64,000 nt of DNA from Ilex aquifolium (Eukaryota > Streptophyta > Magnoliopsida > Aquifoliales > Aquifoliaceae). Location of the stretch: the NCBI GenBank assembly GCA_951799425.1, contig OX637402.1:27062492-27126491 (forward strand), read 5' to 3'. Each line of letters opens with the position of its first letter. The first letter of the stretch is position 1. This document shows, one piece after another, positions 49,112 through 60,517 of this stretch. A program made the position numbers and the translations under genes. The notes under the pieces are model-generated. The model was given only the letters and a program-made list of their open reading frames with translations, ran no database searches and had not been told where the DNA came from.

Positions 49112-51245
49112 TATATATATATGTGACCCAACATTCGTTTTGGGCATGCCTTTCTAGAGTAACTAAATTATAAATTTTCGAATCTATCTTCTCTCTCATC
49201 ATTCATTCATATCACATACTTTTGTATATCTTCCACGACCCTCCACGAAAAAAAAAAAACGAAACTATCAATTCATTACCTACTTTACTGATATTTTATA
49301 GCAATGTAATTGACTTGCATGATTTTTTTTAATCAACTGGGATTTTTAACAAGGGAGAGGATGAGAGGTCTTGATTTTAATTGCCTTTTTTTTTTTTTTT
49401 TTATAGTATACAATCATGTGAAATATCTCTTCTAAAGATTTGAAGATGTAATGGGCTATTGCTAAGTGGGTAGTTAGAAAGCTCCATGATGTCGGTAGCG
49501 TGATCGAATAAAACCAGAATGACACAATTACACCAGGTCTGTTGATTATTATAGATAAATTAGGCTATTGTTTTTTTAAAATTTTTTAAAAAAAGTTTGT
49601 TGATTCGTAGAATACTAAAGTGATCGTAAGAAGACAAAAAAAAAAAAAACTTTCTCAAACTTTAATTTGAAATATCAAAGAAGCTGATTAGTTTTCCAAG
49701 TCAAGAGAAATTAGAAAACTCAAACAGTCTAAAACTACCTAAAGTGCCAAATATCATGTAGTAAAACGAAAAAAAAATGCTTGAGAGATGGTGTTACCAA
49801 TTTTGTAGAACTCAGCTGGATTTATGGAATGTGGACTTGATCCATCTTTTAGATAAACTCAGATTTTATATCATCTCTATTTCACTTTTACTCAATTTTT
49901 TTCACAGATAGATCACTCACTATGTACAAGGGAATAGTCCACTTATAAATAGTGGGTCTCACTTGTATTGGATTAATGGTAGATGATCTGCTAGTTAATA
50001 TTGGATTAAATATTAATTCAGTAACTTATAGCTATTAGTTACTGAATTAAATAATATCTATTTGCATGTTGATTTATTATTGATTGATGACATCACACGA
50101 CAATAATAACGTGAGTAGAAGTATAATGCATTTCTTGAGTGAAATTGAGGGATGCAGAAGTTCTTTAAGTCCCATTTATTTTTCTTATTCACTTTTGCAA
50201 ATGGTAATATTCACCGACAAATCACCAATGAATGTTTGTAGCCAGCTCGTAGATGATAGATTGCTACTAGCTAGTGGAAGCTTTTGAGTAGAACACAGTT
50301 GCCAACATTCATTTTAGGAATGCCTTTCTGGAGTAACATTCATTATCACAAGTTGTTTAATTCTGTCTTTTTTGATAGTAAACAATTGTGTGAAATGTCT
50401 CCTCCAAAGATTTATGAATTAAAAAGTTTTGCCACTCAATAGCAAAATCATAGTGGCCACTCCTCGGCGGATCGTTAAAACTTAAGACCATTAGAGAGGG
50501 AGCGAGATTGAATAAAACCGAAATAACACCATAATCTTAAGACTTATAGTGTATCCCATGTAACATGTTGCATCTTGTCATACCAAAAAGATTGAAAGTA
50601 AAGAAACAATTCTTAAATATTTATTTCAAATTTTCAATAAGGCCTTGAATAGTTTACAACCCAATATAAATAAAAACCTTATTGTTCCAAATTACGTACT
50701 AAGAAATCTGAGCATAGCATTTATAACTACAAAAGTGCCAAGACTTTAAAAAAAAAAAAAGGGTTTTAAAAAATAGCCTAAATGATAGTTTTTGGCCAAA
50801 AAATGAGTTGGATGATGTCCTAAATTTTGTAAAACTTGTTGAAACAATTTAAGAGAATGAAATCTTTAGTAATTTTTTATCATCGTAACTGAAATCTATC
50901 TAGATTAGCACCGCTTACGACGATCCCGGTCTATTTCGATTATGTTGTGCTTCTAATTTAATTAGAAGTGGGAGATAATAAACATATGCTTTACAAGAAA
51001 GGACAACTCAATTTTCATATTTTATAGGAGTCTTCACCATATCATAAATTATCAGTTATAGCCTGTCACTGGGCTACATGCCAACCCAATCTAGACCATA
51101 AGCTGATTTCTATTGCCATTTAATTTGCTTCAAATGTATAACACAATAATAGGAGTTTCGTCTGCAATTCATGCAGACAATTTCAGTTTTCAAAACAACC
51201 CAATATAAATAGCAACTGATATCGAGGAAAGGTATTAAATATATA
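49112..51245. repeat. Unit B spacer, no gene
   Basis: Colinear with 29966-32470 of unit A without the two GAGYAATGCTAT MITEs. No gene is recognised. Confidence 0.6.
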
Positions 51246-53176
51246 TCTATATAATAAAGTAACTAGAAAAGTTTATCTTGAGCTTTTCGCGGCTCAGATC
51301 GCTTGACGATTATTGATCCAACGGTCCTCATATGAAAATTTTCTAAGACTCCTATTTCTCATCTAACTCTCTCTCCATATCTCATCCTAACTGATACAAC
51401 TCTCTCTCCCTTTATCTCATACTATCTCTCTTATCTCTCACACTTTTTAAACACACACTCTCTCTTGGATGGTTATATTTTATGTTAAATATCAACATGA
51501 AGTTAGTATTACTTCTCAATTTAATTCTATATTTGATTCCCCGTTTGTTATATAGATTTTTATTATTTTCGATATGTTTTGATATCTCTGTCAAGTTTAA
51601 TAATTTTTTATTTATAATTTATGTGTGTGTGTATATATATATGTTTTAAGATTATTTATTATTTTTTTATCTTGTTTAGGTTTTGTATCTATACTTGTTT
51701 GTTTTTGTTCGATTTTGTGTTTGTGCTTGACACTTTTTTTTTCATTTCCGGTTTTGCGTCTTGTGGTTTTGCGTTATTTTAGTTTTGCTTTGTTGCTTTA
51801 ATTTTTACTTAATTTTTTTTTCCATCTTGTTTCGGTTTGCTTCTTTCTTTCTTTATTTCGTTATTTTCTTTTTAAAATAGGTGCATGTAGCATGGGGCGG
51901 GTATAGAAATGGTGGACTTAATAGTTTGATAATAAGAAATTAAATGTGATGGGAATGGAGATTTGGGAGTGAGCAGGGGCGGAGCCACCCTTGGACCAAG
52001 GTGGGCACGTGCCTCCCCTCAAAAAAAATTTTCGATTTTAATAAAAGAACAAAACAAGGAAAAAAAAAAGCAAACTGAAACAAGAAGAAAAAAAAACTAA
52101 TAAAGATTAAAGGAATAAGCAAAACTATAAAACGCAAAACTACAAAACACAAAACCACAAGATGCAATACCGAACATAAAAAAAAAAAAAAAAAAAAACA
52201 AGCATCAAACAAATATACAAAATCGAACAAGAAAAAAAAATAACAAGCATAAATGTAAAACCTAAACAAAATAACAAATAACAAATAATCTAAAAGTATA
52301 CATATATATACACATATAAATTCTAAATAAAAATGTATTAAACTTGATAGAGATATCAAAACATACGAAAAATAATGAAAATTCATACAACAAACATGAA
52401 ATCAAACATAGAATTAAATTGAAGAATAATATTAACCTGTATCTTACTGGAAAAAATCATATTGAAAAAACATTTTTGTGAGTGCATGAGATGAGATAGA
52501 GAATGAACCCTTAATTATGACAAAATATAAAGTGAGTTTATTTTTTAAATGGGTGTAAGTAGCATAGGGTGGACTTAGTTACTAATAAGGTGGGTATATA
52601 ATGTATGGATTTAATAGTTTGATGATGAAAAATTAAATAGGGTGGGAATGAAGATTTGTGGGGTGGGAATGACCCCACCCTAAAGTAATAAGAGTTGGAG
52701 AGTTTGACCTATACAGCTATATATATCTAATAATAATAAAATACATCTAATACCCATAAAACTCTAATATCTCTCTATATCATACTCTCATCTCTCTCTC
52801 AATATCATACTCTCATCTCTCTCTCAATATCATACTCTCATCTCTCATAATTTTATCTCATCTCTCATATAACTCTCTCTCTCTCTATACACCCATCAAC
52901 ACACATGTCAATATCGACTCCTACAAAAAAAAAATATTTTTTAGGTATAATGGTTAAATATATAAATTGTGTACATGTTGATATTTTTTAGGGGTCGTGT
53001 TTTTAGAGAAGTTTTGTCAAAATCTTTTAGAAAATAGTGTTTACAAATTGATTTTAAATTGTTTAACTAAAGAAAATAATAAAACATAAAGTATTGTTTG
53101 AAAATATTTATAGTGCATGGCTGGTGCTCAATGTTTTTTGAGTTACTTAGTGCCTTCAGGCACGGGTTATTACTAG
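51246..53176 (+). mobile_element. Helitron-like element, 1.9 kb, with internal inverted repeat
   Basis: Begins TCTATATAATAAAGTAACTA and ends with the perfect hairpin GTGCCTTCAGGCAC (53150-53163) plus CTAG (53173-53176). Its 5' block (CTTGAGCTTTTCGCGGC) defines a subfamily different from the tract-bearing copies. It has no GC-rich tract but carries the inverted repeat at 51478-52440. Confidence 0.78.
51478..52440. repeat. Long imperfect inverted repeat, about 400-base arms
   Basis: The left arm (about 51478-51890) and right arm (about 52021-52440) are reverse complements over most of their length. For example, GATATGTTTTGATATCTCT near 51568 pairs with AGAGATATCAAAACATA near 52350. The spacer contains CAGGGGCGGAGCCACC (about 51974-51989), like a Tip100-type hAT end. 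Hydrophobic ORFs here are T-rich artefacts. Confidence 0.82.
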
Positions 53177-55190
53177 TCTATATAATAAAGTAGCTAGATT
53201 GGTTTGTCTTGAGCTTTTCGCGGCTTAGATCATTTTTAAGTTTTTGATCCGACGATCCTAATTAATTTACATTCCTACAAGACTCTACTACATTTCTTTT
53301 ATCTCTCTTCATCCTCATTCAAACCATTGGAGAGATATCTACATTCTTACAGAACTCTATTACATTCTTTTTTATCTCTCCTCATTCTTATTCAAACCAT
53401 GGGAGATATTGGCTTGGACGGTTATATATATAATAAAAATAAAATATATCTAAAATCTATTAAAACTCTAATAACAAGGATTATCTCTAATAAAATATAA
53501 GTTCATTAACATATGTCGTCCTATTTATCTATCTATATCTATCTATACCGATATCTATATCTATATACATAATCCAATCTATATAATAAACAGTTCAAAC
53601 GCGTAATTTAAAATTAACAAAATAATAATACAATAACAAGGATTATCGCTAACAAAATATAGGGTTATTAACATATGTCATATTATATCTATCTATCTAT
53701 ATCTATATACATAATCTATAATATAAAACGTCACAGACTTTAATAAGCCTATTTGACAGTCTCAAATAGATTCATTCAGCAGCCACCAATATCCCTCTCA
53801 AAACTATTCACATTGAATTCTCCCCCTCCAATTTCATCACTTCTCACTTATGTTGTGGCTCAGATCGCTTGACGATTATTGATCCGACAGTGCTAATTCT
53901 AAATTCTATCTCCCAATTTTTTGAACAAGACTTTTATTCCTTCCACAAATCTAAGACTTTGATATCTCTTATAACTCTCTCTCTATATCTCATACTACAC
54001 ATTAATTAGATTGTTAATTATGATTCTATATAATTACGGATTATTTTTAAAATTTTAAAATAAACAAATGGATCTTAAATACAGATTCTTTGCGTTAAAA
54101 CAAGTTGAATGACTATAATATATGTCATATTTTGTATTAAAATAAAAATACTATAATATTTGAATGTTATAATAAACTAATTATATATATATAAAATTTG
54201 TGATATATCCATTTATTAAGGCAACTATCATTGTTTGTCTTGAGTTTTTTGTGGGTCATATTGTTTTAAGATTGTTGATCAGATGATCAAAACTACTCCA
54301 AATTTTTTTTTTCGCGCAAAAATTACAAGGATCATTTCATTTTACTCGATTATCGGTTCGAAATAATTATGATTAGGATTCGAATTGAGCTGAATTTGAT
54401 TGTCGAGTATAAAATATATATATTTTTTTTAAACTTAACTTTGCTTAAATTTTACGAGTATTCAAAGTTGAAGTCAAATTGAAATTGATTGTAAAAATAA
54501 TAAAGAATAATTAAATTAAAAAAAATTATGGTGTCACAGTGAACAGGAATAGATAAGAATTAGTTTGTAGGTTTAAGATAGAAGTGTTAATTGAGTCGAA
54601 CTTAAATTCAATTCTCGGTTTGACGTAATTATGATTAAGACTCGAATTGAGCTGAATTTGACTGTCAAGTATAAAGTACAAATTCTTACTTAAACTTAAA
54701 TTTGATTGAATTTTACGAATATTTAAGTTAAACTGAAATAGAAACTGATTTTAATTTTTTAACAAAATTTTTTACATTTACTAGAATTCACGTAAAAATT
54801 TTGGATGTTTTCCTCACAAAAGTTAGACAAACTCACATTAGAAAAATAGTGCAGAGATAATGTTATAAATTTTAGGTAGAAATCTACAGAAACACAAATA
54901 ATTATAATTTTTTCAAATTTGAGATAAAATTTATTAAAAATGTTAAAATCGTAGATGTTTGATCAATATTAATTATATTTTCTCAGATTTTTGAATTAAT
55001 ATGTTACAGTAGTTGTAGCGTGACTTTCGTTATATAAAAGTTTGATTATATATGTTCTGTATATAGACTGAACAATATCAATTTGATCGTTGTATTGTTC
55101 AAATTATATTAGACATTGTCTTTATTTATGAACAAATATTTGTAATTTTTTACAAGTAATATAGTGCCTTAAGGCACGGGCAATTACTAG
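53177..55190 (+). mobile_element. Helitron-like element, 2.0 kb, probably composite
   Basis: Begins TCTATATAATAAAGTAGCTA right after the previous CTAG. It ends with the perfect hairpin GTGCCTTAAGGCAC (55164-55177) and CTAG (55187-55190). Internally it has further start-like motifs (53579, 53715) and a block GCTCAGATCGCTTGACGATT shared with 51246-53176. A segment near 53470-53580 is duplicated at about 53630-53716. No coding sequence. Confidence 0.7.
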
Positions 55191-55832
55191 TATATAATAA
55201 AGTAGCTTACAATTCAAATCTCAAAAGATAAACAAAATGACTTTTGTTTTTCACGGTTCAGATCCCTTTAAATTTTACTTTAAAATTAATCTAACGGCTA
55301 ATATTAACACCCTAAATTTAATAGGAAAAATAGACCCCTAAGGGTGTGTTTGGAGTGACTTTTTAAATGTAATTCTAAAAATTATTTATCATAAGTATTT
55401 TAAAATAAATATATATATATTGAAACCGACTCACCACTACCACCACCACCACCACCGCCACCATTGTCGCCACCATTGTCGCCACCACCACCACCGCCGC
55501 CGTCGTCGTAGCCGCCACCACCACCACCATCGCCCCACCCCCACGCCACCATCGCCGCTGTCACCGCCACCACCACCACCGTCGCTAGCGCCACCACCAT
55601 CGCCGTCGCCACCACTGCCACCACCTCCATCGTCACCCCCATCACCGCCACCACGGTCATTGTCACCCACCACAACCATCACCGTCTCCTACCACCACCA
55701 CTGTCGTCCACCACCTCTCACCCCCATTACAAACCGATACTTAAATTATTTTATCTCTTCTCTATGTTTGTAATATGTTTATTGTTTACTTTTTTTTATT
55801 ATTCTGTGTCTTCAGGCACAGGCAATAACTAG
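55191..55832 (+). mobile_element. Helitron-like element with GC-rich tract, 642 bp
   Basis: Starts TATATAATAAAGTAGC after the preceding CTAG. The tract lies at about 55430-55665, the hairpin is GTGTCTTCAGGCACA, and CTAG is at 55829-55832. Confidence 0.8.
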
Positions 55833-58075
55833 TATATAATAAAGTAGCTTATAATTCAAATTTCAAAAGATAAACAAAATGACTTTTGCTATTCGCGGTT
55901 CAAATCGCTTTAAATTTTATTTTAAAGTTAATCTAACGGCTAATATTAACACCCTAAATTTAATAGGAAAAATAGTCCCTTAAGGGTGTGTTTGGAGTTA
56001 CTTTTTAACAGTACTTCTAAAAATTATTTTTCATAAGTACTTTAAAAAAAAAAAATAGTGCTTGAAACCGCCTTACCACTACCACCACCACCGCCACCGC
56101 CACTCCCACTACCACCACCACCACCATCGCCACCACCGTCGTCGCCGCCACCATCGCCACCACCGCCGTCGTAGCTGCCACCACCACCATCGTCGACGCC
56201 GCCGCCGCCACCACCATCGCCACCGCCACCATCACTACCACCACCGCCACCACCGCCACCATAGTCATTGCCACTCACAACAACCATCATCGTCTCCTAC
56301 CACCACCACTTCTCACTCCTACTCAATGTTATCAGAACCGGACCGGTCATCGAACCGGCTAAGGGACTGGGTCAATGGTTCAACCAGTGGTTCACTGGTC
56401 GGACCGGCCATATAATAAAAAAATAAAAAAATATATATAATAATTATAAAACATAATAATTTAGCTAAAAAATATAAAATATGTCTAAAATACATACAAT
56501 TTGTCATAAATTAATGAAGTTAAGTAAAAAAAACACCTGTGCCAAATATCAAAGTTAAACTTTAAAGCTCCAATCCAAGTACATAATAGAAAAATCATTC
56601 CAAGTCCAAACCCCAAACCACAATCCCTACTGAAGTTAAAAGTTTACATAAGAACACATCATCCAAATAATAAGTAAACATAAGTTGCAAATCTCAAACA
56701 CAATATCACAATGACCATGCAAAATAAAAATACAACTCCTCAAATACTCGATAAAAGTTACACAAAGTACATTCTCTACTCATTCTCATTTTCCCAACGA
56801 GTACTTCTACTCCATGAACTCCAATCCATGCCAAACTCGAGGTTCTCAGCTCCAACGCGATTGATATTTTCAACAGTAGTTGCATTCCCAAAACCTCCAC
56901 GCCCATTACCCTCTTCATTTTCAAGATCATCATCGTCGTCATCCAATTCAAAGTTCAAAATTTCATCTACATTATATCAAAAAGAGGAATTATTTATTGA
57001 TGTATAAAATAATGATTGTAGATATATACTTTTAGTGATAAAGACAATACAAGAAGAATGAAACATACCAGTGTTGAGGTTTGGTTGGATATTGCATGCA
57101 GCTAATTCACCACGAAAACTTTCTATTTCATCTCTAGTTAAACTTGGAGGCTCATCCTCTAAAATCCATGAGGCATTACTTGTGAAATCTTCAAAGTCAA
57201 TAGGATCATAATTTCTACCCCTCAAGTAATTCATGTATATTGTCATTTACTTGATGAAAATGTCTGAAATATGCAATCAATGAAATATAATAAAAATCAT
57301 TCGTCTTTTAATAAGATGCTAACATAGATTTCATACTTTTGTTGTAATTTTAAGTTGTAATGAACATAAACAAGGTCATTAAGCCTTTGATGCTCCAACC
57401 TATTTCTTTTCTTTGAATGAATGTGTTCAAATGCACTCCAATTCCGTTCACAACCCGAAGAACTACATGTTTGGCTTAAGACGCGAATGGCTAATTTTTG
57501 TAAATTTGGTGCACTACTTCCATAACACAACCATCATTCATCTGCATTTGATGCATCACAATCAAATTATAACATTTAAAATAAACTAAATAAACTACTT
57601 GAATTGAATTAGTCAAAATTCAAAAGATTCTAAGTACCAGGAAGCATCGTATGTCGATCACTAATAACAGTCACCCGCCCAAAGTCTCCCTCTGCATTTC
57701 TGAACAGCTTCATCTCATTTGTCAACTTACTTCTTAAAGTGGGATTGCCATAAGCATAACTCTCAATCACATCCAAGAGCCCTGAGATAGTCTGCCTGTG
57801 CTTATCAATTTCAACAGTGTTATATTGGTTACTCGGATTCAACCAATAACCAGCGGCATGCAGATTTTTGTGAAGCTGTCTATCCCAGCGAGAATCAATG
57901 ATTTTCAAATAAACATCTACTCTTTTCTTTTCTTTTTTGTAGTGGGAGACAACTGATGCTTAAATTTATTTATCTTTCCTCTATGTTTGTGATTTAATTT
58001 TGGATATGAATACAAATATTTTTATTGTTTACCATTTTTTATTATTCTGTGCCTTCAAGCACAAACAATAACTAG
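55833..58075 (+). mobile_element. Helitron-like element with GC-rich tract, split by a hAT fragment
   Basis: Starts TATATAATAAAGTAGC, has its tract at about 56065-56265 and ends with GTGCCTTCAAGCAC and CTAG (58072-58075). Removing 56324 to about 57942 leaves some 625 bases, the normal size for this family, so the hAT sequence is a later insertion. Confidence 0.78.
56324..57942 (-). pseudogene. Broken hAT transposase gene, C-terminal part only
   Basis: Minus-strand exons read like the C-terminal half of a plant hAT transposase. About 57638-57942 has RWDRQLHKNLHAAGYWLNPS and FRNAEGDFGR. About 57297-57550 holds the dimerisation domain (LQKLAIRVLSQTCSSSGCER, NWSAFEHIHSKKRNRLEHQR). About 57070-57232 has DPIDFEDFTSNASWILEDEP. 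About 56776-56967 ends in a DDDDDD acidic tail and a stop. An in-frame TGA precedes WLCYGSSAP (codon pattern D-E-stop-W). The BED finger and most of the catalytic region are absent. One end (CAATGTTATCAGAACCGGAC at 56324) looks like a hAT-related terminus. The other end is missing, and no 8-bp duplication is seen. Non-functional. Confidence 0.85.
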
Positions 58076-58090
58076 TATATATATATAGCT

Positions 58091-58223
58091 TCAACAAGGT
58101 GGCATGTCTGGTGGTGGTGGTAGTAGACTAGTTTGTGGGCTATTGCCATTTTTCACAATAAACGCCATGTCCATGCCCCATGTAAGAGGTGGCGAGCCAA
58201 ATGGCAGTGCATGAACCAAACTC
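58091..58223 (-). pseudogene. Orphan laccase exon 6 of the second type (unit B), frameshifted
   Basis: Counterpart of 32488-32618. It begins [11 protein letters not shown], but an AG insertion near 58189 (GTAAGAGGTGG against GTAAGGTGG in unit A) makes the block 133 nt and shifts the frame, giving an early stop. The motif Asp after HCHL is also changed to Ala. No other exon is nearby. Confidence 0.88.
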
Positions 58224-59215
58224 CTGCAATAGGTAAAGAAAATCCATAATTGAAAATATTAACACCACCACCACGATAATAATAGCAAAAAAAAAAAAAC
58301 AAGGGAAAGATAACAATAACAAAGTTATACTTTTTGTTATGATACTAAATGTTGCAATTCGTTGAGATTACAATTCACACAGGTGTGGTTACTACTCAAT
58401 GGGTTTCTTGGGGGTCGAATAGAATTTTAATCGACTCAAACTTTAATATGTAAAAAAATATAATTTTTAATCGACTCGAATTTTAGTACATAAAAAATAA
58501 ATTTTAATTAACTCAAATCAAATTTTAATCGGTCCAAATTTTAATACATAAAAATTTTAAAAAATAGAGGGGATCTCATTGAAGATATGTCTATCTAGAG
58601 GGGGTGCAGATAAAATTTTTCCTTAAATATATCTTGACCAATTTAGTAAAATTACATTCTAATTAACACTTTTAATTTGACAGGAGGTGTCAGTGAAAAT
58701 TCAAGAAATAAAGAGGATGTCTTTAAATATATGATAAATTAAAAGCAGTGTGAATGTAATTTTTCCAAAGAAAAATAATGCTTTAATTTAGAAAAGTATA
58801 TGTGCAGTACATCTAGTAACTCAATTATCTGTAATTCAATTTGTACTACCAAGATGACCTATGCTATAAAGATACACAAACCAGCAAAACCTCAATTTCA
58901 CTCTATCTCTTCGAGTGCTTCTGCTCTTCCAAATTCTGTCACTCATCTCCACTTTGTATTTTCCCCAAACCCCAATTCCATTATGTTTCTCATTGCTGAG
59001 GATTTTGATTATTTCTATTGATTTGTTGGTATTTTTGAAGTAGACGAAGTATCACGTTTCAAATCTCATTCAATATTTTTTTTTACAATTATACATTATT
59101 GGAATATGAAGAAGTTAGTGGGGGTTCCACTTGAACTCATAGCGAGTGAGTTGTCATTGGAAACAACTCAGATCTATTGTATTGAAGCAGATGCAAATAC
59201 ATTGACTTGAGTAAC
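58224..59215. repeat. Unit B spacer after the orphan exon
   Basis: Colinear with 32619-34590, with the Mutator-like element of unit A absent at about 58738. It has the same TATA-like and leader-like segment as unit A near 58865-58990. No gene is recognised. Confidence 0.55.
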
Positions 59216-59552
59216 ATAAAGGCTGTTTGTTTACTGTCTTTGTCTTGTCTTTGTCTTTGTCTTTGTCTTGTGTTTTGTGTTTTTGTTTTTAATTTTTGTC
59301 AAAAATGAAAACAAAAATATGTTTGGGTACTGTTTTTGTTTTTGTTTTATATTAGTTGTCTTGGAAAAAATGGGAACAAAGACAAAAAAATGGGAACAAA
59401 AAAATTGTGTTTTAGGAAACACCCAAACACACAAAACACGCGTTTGACATTTTAATGAGGTCTCAACTTCGACTCTTGTTAGCCACAAAATACCACAGCA
59501 TTTGATGAACTATAAATATGGGGACTGTATGGTCTTTTTTCATTTTCGTTCT

Positions 59553-59612
<60 letters not shown>

Positions 59613-59840
59613 AACGACTCTCTTCTCCTCTCTCTCTGAACGACCATCTTCTCCCCTCTCTCTCTCTCATCGACCCTCTTCTCCTCCACGATGGCGTGAG
59701 CCCAGCAGCTGGGACGATGAAGAGGCTTCCAATCACAGATCTCCTGGCGATCCTCCATCTGTTGGTCCTGTGTGTGTTCTCCATCGATTTGAGACCAGTT
59801 TGGTGAAAGGTAAGTGTATCCATTCAAATATATGCTAGAT
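59216..59840 (+). other. Unit B-specific block with promoter-like and leader-like features
   Basis: This replaces about 240 bases of unit A (34590-34840). It starts AAAGGCTGTTTGTTTACTGT with TTTGTC repeats. CTATAAATA (59510-59518) is followed by a (CT)n run (about 59555-59608), two diverged CTTCTCC...CGACC repeats and a short ORF from 59717 (MKRLPITDLLAILHLL) that ends just before AAAGGTAAGT, a splice-donor-like site. It could be a captured gene 5' end on a transposon. The identity is unknown. Confidence 0.35.
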
Positions 59841-59926
59841 CCCTGTAAGTTATTTTTGTTTCTTTTTGATCTTTGGCCCCACCACCAGTCAACCAATAAT
59901 TTCCAACCAGTAATGCTATGTGAGTT

Positions 59927-60517
59927 TGTTAGCAAAATAATTACAACAGATTAGAAGGTTTTGATCGTGTATTCACTCTCCTTAAGGAAATTATGCCTCC
60001 ACTATATAGCTGCTGAGTTTGTGACAAATTCCTCTAGGATTAACAAAGCAAAATATAATTTTAGATAACAAACTCTAAAATTCTCTCAAAAACAGAATAG
60101 AGAAACGTTTTGTATATCTTTTTTTATTGAAGGATTTGTACAGGTATTTATAATACCTTAGAGATGCAAAAAAGAGACACAACTCTTGGGCCAAGAGACA
60201 TGTAGCAGTTAATTAACTGCTTAAATAATACAAAATAATTAATTGTTTATAAGCTTCGAGCCCTTGATACAAAATAATTAATTTCGGCCCAAGCTTCAAG
60301 CCCAAGATGTCCCAAATGCCCATCTTTTGACTTTAAATATTGTTTTATTTAAAGCCTAATTAAGGCCCATTGATATGAAATATTTGGAGTTTCTCTCCAA
60401 ATCTTTCCACCATCCAAACTTATAAAATTTGGTGTGTTTCTTCTTTTAAACTCTTACACTCCCTTTCAATTTTTCCAATGTGGGATAGCTTACATTACTA
60501 ACTAACTATTTCTAACA
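59927..60517. mobile_element. Solo LTR, 591 bp, with 5-bp target duplication
   Basis: Begins TGTTAGCAAAATAATT and ends ACTATTTCTAACA (TG...CA). Flanked by GAGTT on both sides (59922-59926 and 60518-60522). The empty site in unit A reads ATGTGAGTTGTTAGATAAG near 34910-34926. No internal retroelement region is present, so it arose by LTR-LTR recombination. Superfamily (Copia or Gypsy) is not determined. Confidence 0.93.

Noticed and set aside
51940..52386. 148-residue hydrophobic, Phe-rich ORF
   Set aside because: It is produced by T-rich sequence in one arm of an inverted repeat and shows no homology-like motif.
59479..59935. Arg/Glu-repeat ORFs on the minus strand
   Set aside because: Translation of the (CT)n microsatellite at about 59555-59608 in the reverse direction.
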